Source: an uncultured Candidatus Udaeobacter sp. (GTDB taxonomy: Bacteria; Verrucomicrobiota; Verrucomicrobiia; Chthoniobacterales; UBA10450). From it: 6,216 nucleotides of DNA. Positions 5,053 through 6,216 of this stretch are shown piece after piece (within the stretch, counting starts at the first letter, position 1; each line of letters starts with the position of its first letter). The DNA lies in contig CATPAV010000107.1 in the NCBI GenBank assembly GCA_955652245.1, positions 1 to 6,216 of the forward strand, in the 5' to 3' direction. The notes below the pieces were generated by a model that saw nothing but the letters and a program-made list of their open reading frames with translations, searched no databases and had not been told where the DNA came from. The position numbers and the translations under genes are program-made.

Positions 5053-6216
5053 ATGGACGAAGAGAATGAACTGATTGCGTTGCGACGAAGAAAACTCGAC
5101 GCGCTCCGCGCGCAAGGTGTCGAGCCGTTCGACGCTGCCTTCGAGCCGGACGGATCGATCGCGGAGGTGGGCGAAAAATTTACGGAGGGTGAGACCATTC
5201 GCGCGGCTGGCCGTATCACTGCGCATCGCGACATGGGCAAGAGCCACTTTCTTGATCTTCGCGATGCCACTGGCCGCATTCAAATTTATATTCACGCGAA
5301 AGAAGTTGGCACGGATCTAATCGATCTTTTTCGTTTGCTTGATATCGGAGATTTCATCGGGGTCGAAGGAATATGTTTCCTCACCAAAAGTGGCGAGCCG
5401 ACGCTGAAGGTGCACACGTTCCGGCTTTTGGCCAAAGCTTTGCGGCCGCTTCCGGAAAAGTGGCACGGATTGCAGGACGTTGAGGCCCGCTACCGGCAGC
5501 GTTATCTCGATCTTTTCACGAACGAACGTTCCCGTGCCGTGTTCGAAAAGCGCATCGCGCTTATTCGCGAAACCCGGCGCTTTTTCGAGGAGCGCGGCTT
5601 TCTGGAAGTGGAGACGCCGATTTTACAGACCATCGCCGGTGGCGCTGCGGCCGAGCCATTCAGCACGCATCACAAGGCACTCGGTCTCGATCTTTATCTG
5701 CGCATTGCGCCCGAACTGTATTTGAAGCGTTTGCTCGTGGGCGGATTTAACAAAGTTTTCGAAATCAATCGGAACTTTCGCAACGAAGGCATTTCCCGAA
5801 AGCACAATCCGGAATTCACCATGCTCGAAGCCTACTGGGCGTATGCCGATTTTGAAAAAATGGCGGACCTGGTCGAGGAATTGATTTGCCATCTCGCTGA
5901 AAAGATTTCTGACTCGTTGCAGATCGAGCATCGGGATGTCGATGGGAAGATCACGCAGACAATTAATTTGAAAAGGCCGTGGCGACGTGCCCGTTATCAC
6001 GATTTAATGCGTGAAGTCGCCGGAGCAGATTGGTTCAATCTTACCAGCGCACAGCGGCGAGAGCGCGCCACAGACAAACTCGAGGTGGAGATCTCAACAC
6101 AGCTCGCCGATTTCGAAGTCACACAGCACGTCTTCGAAAAACTCATCGAAGAGCAGACGATCGATCCGCTCTTCGTCACGCATTGTCCGAAAGAGCTAGT
6201 GCCATTGGCGAAACAG
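5053..6216 (+). CDS. lysS: Lysyl-tRNA synthetase, class II, C-terminus cut by window edge
   Basis: It attaches lysine to tRNA-Lys in the cytoplasm using ATP. The window holds 388 codons of a family of about 500. The start MDEENELIALRRRKLDALR matches the usual LysS N-terminal helix. The anticodon-binding OB-fold covers about 48-140 (TIRAAGRITAHRDMGKSHFLDLRD onward). The linker LRPLPEKWHGLQDVEARYRQRYLDL follows. The class II core has motif 1 (RGFLEVETPIL, about 182-192), the substrate-site signature TIAGGAAAEPF then LYLRIAPELYLKRLLVGG, and motif 2 (FEINRNFRNEGI, about 236-247, then HNPEFTMLEAYWAYAD). The frame ends at FVTHCPKELVPLAKQ; motif 3 is outside the window. The ATG at 5053 fits family alignments, although no Shine-Dalgarno is evident. 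It is divergent from the ACT gene. Motifs are intact, so it should be active if the remainder is complete. Confidence 0.98.
   Translation, partial: MDEENELIALRRRKLDALRAQGVEPFDAAFEPDGSIAEVGEKFTEGETIRAAGRITAHRDMGKSHFLDLRDATGRIQIYIHAKEVGTDLIDLFRLLDIGDFIGVEGICFLTKSGEPTLKVHTFRLLAKALRPLPEKWHGLQDVEARYRQRYLDLFTNERSRAVFEKRIALIRETRRFFEERGFLEVETPILQTIAGGAAAEPFSTHHKALGLDLYLRIAPELYLKRLLVGGFNKVFEINRNFRNEGISRKHNPEFTMLEAYWAYADFEKMADLVEELICHLAEKISDSLQIEHRDVDGKITQTINLKRPWRRARYHDLMREVAGADWFNLTSAQRRERATDKLEVEISTQLADFEVTQHVFEKLIEEQTIDPLFVTHCPKELVPLAKQ

Overview
The window is about 55% GC by eye and carries ordinary chromosomal genes. The likeliest source is a Verrucomicrobiota bacterium, possibly a soil Chthoniobacterales-type lineage. 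This rests on the mix of an envelope amidase with a Ser/Lys tail, lineage-restricted-looking secreted and TPR proteins, weak Shine-Dalgarno signals at several starts, and short intergenic palindromes that resemble repeats I remember from this phylum. It is an inference; no rRNA or diagnostic marker is present.

Layout: five genes lie head to tail on the minus strand and are read from about 4779 down to 1. In order they are a tandem ACT-domain protein (4342-4779), a membrane-anchored TPR protein with a beta-rich C-terminal domain (3139-4275), a secreted beta-rich protein of unknown function (2093-2998), a secreted zinc-dependent N-acetylmuramoyl-L-alanine amidase (1248-2090), and nnr, the bifunctional NAD(P)HX epimerase/dehydratase (1-1247, cut by the left edge). 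Spacing tightens downstream: 66 bp, 140 bp, 2 bp, then 0 bp. The last three genes are probably one transcript, and the amidase and nnr look translationally coupled. On the plus strand, lysS (class II lysyl-tRNA synthetase) starts at 5053 and runs off the right edge.

The ACT gene and lysS are divergent. The 273 bp between them holds three short hairpin-forming sequences and one good -10-like hexamer facing the ACT gene. Small gaps at 2999-3138 and 4276-4341 hold no gene.

Functionally the window combines housekeeping (lysS, nnr), cell-wall remodelling (amidase), and two uncharacterised envelope proteins next to the amidase. I see no transposase, CRISPR array, tRNA, rRNA or phage gene, and no clear sign of a new defence or biosynthetic system. 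The most rewarding items are the intergenic palindrome cluster, the two unrecognised envelope proteins, and the TTG start that places nnr directly against the amidase stop codon.
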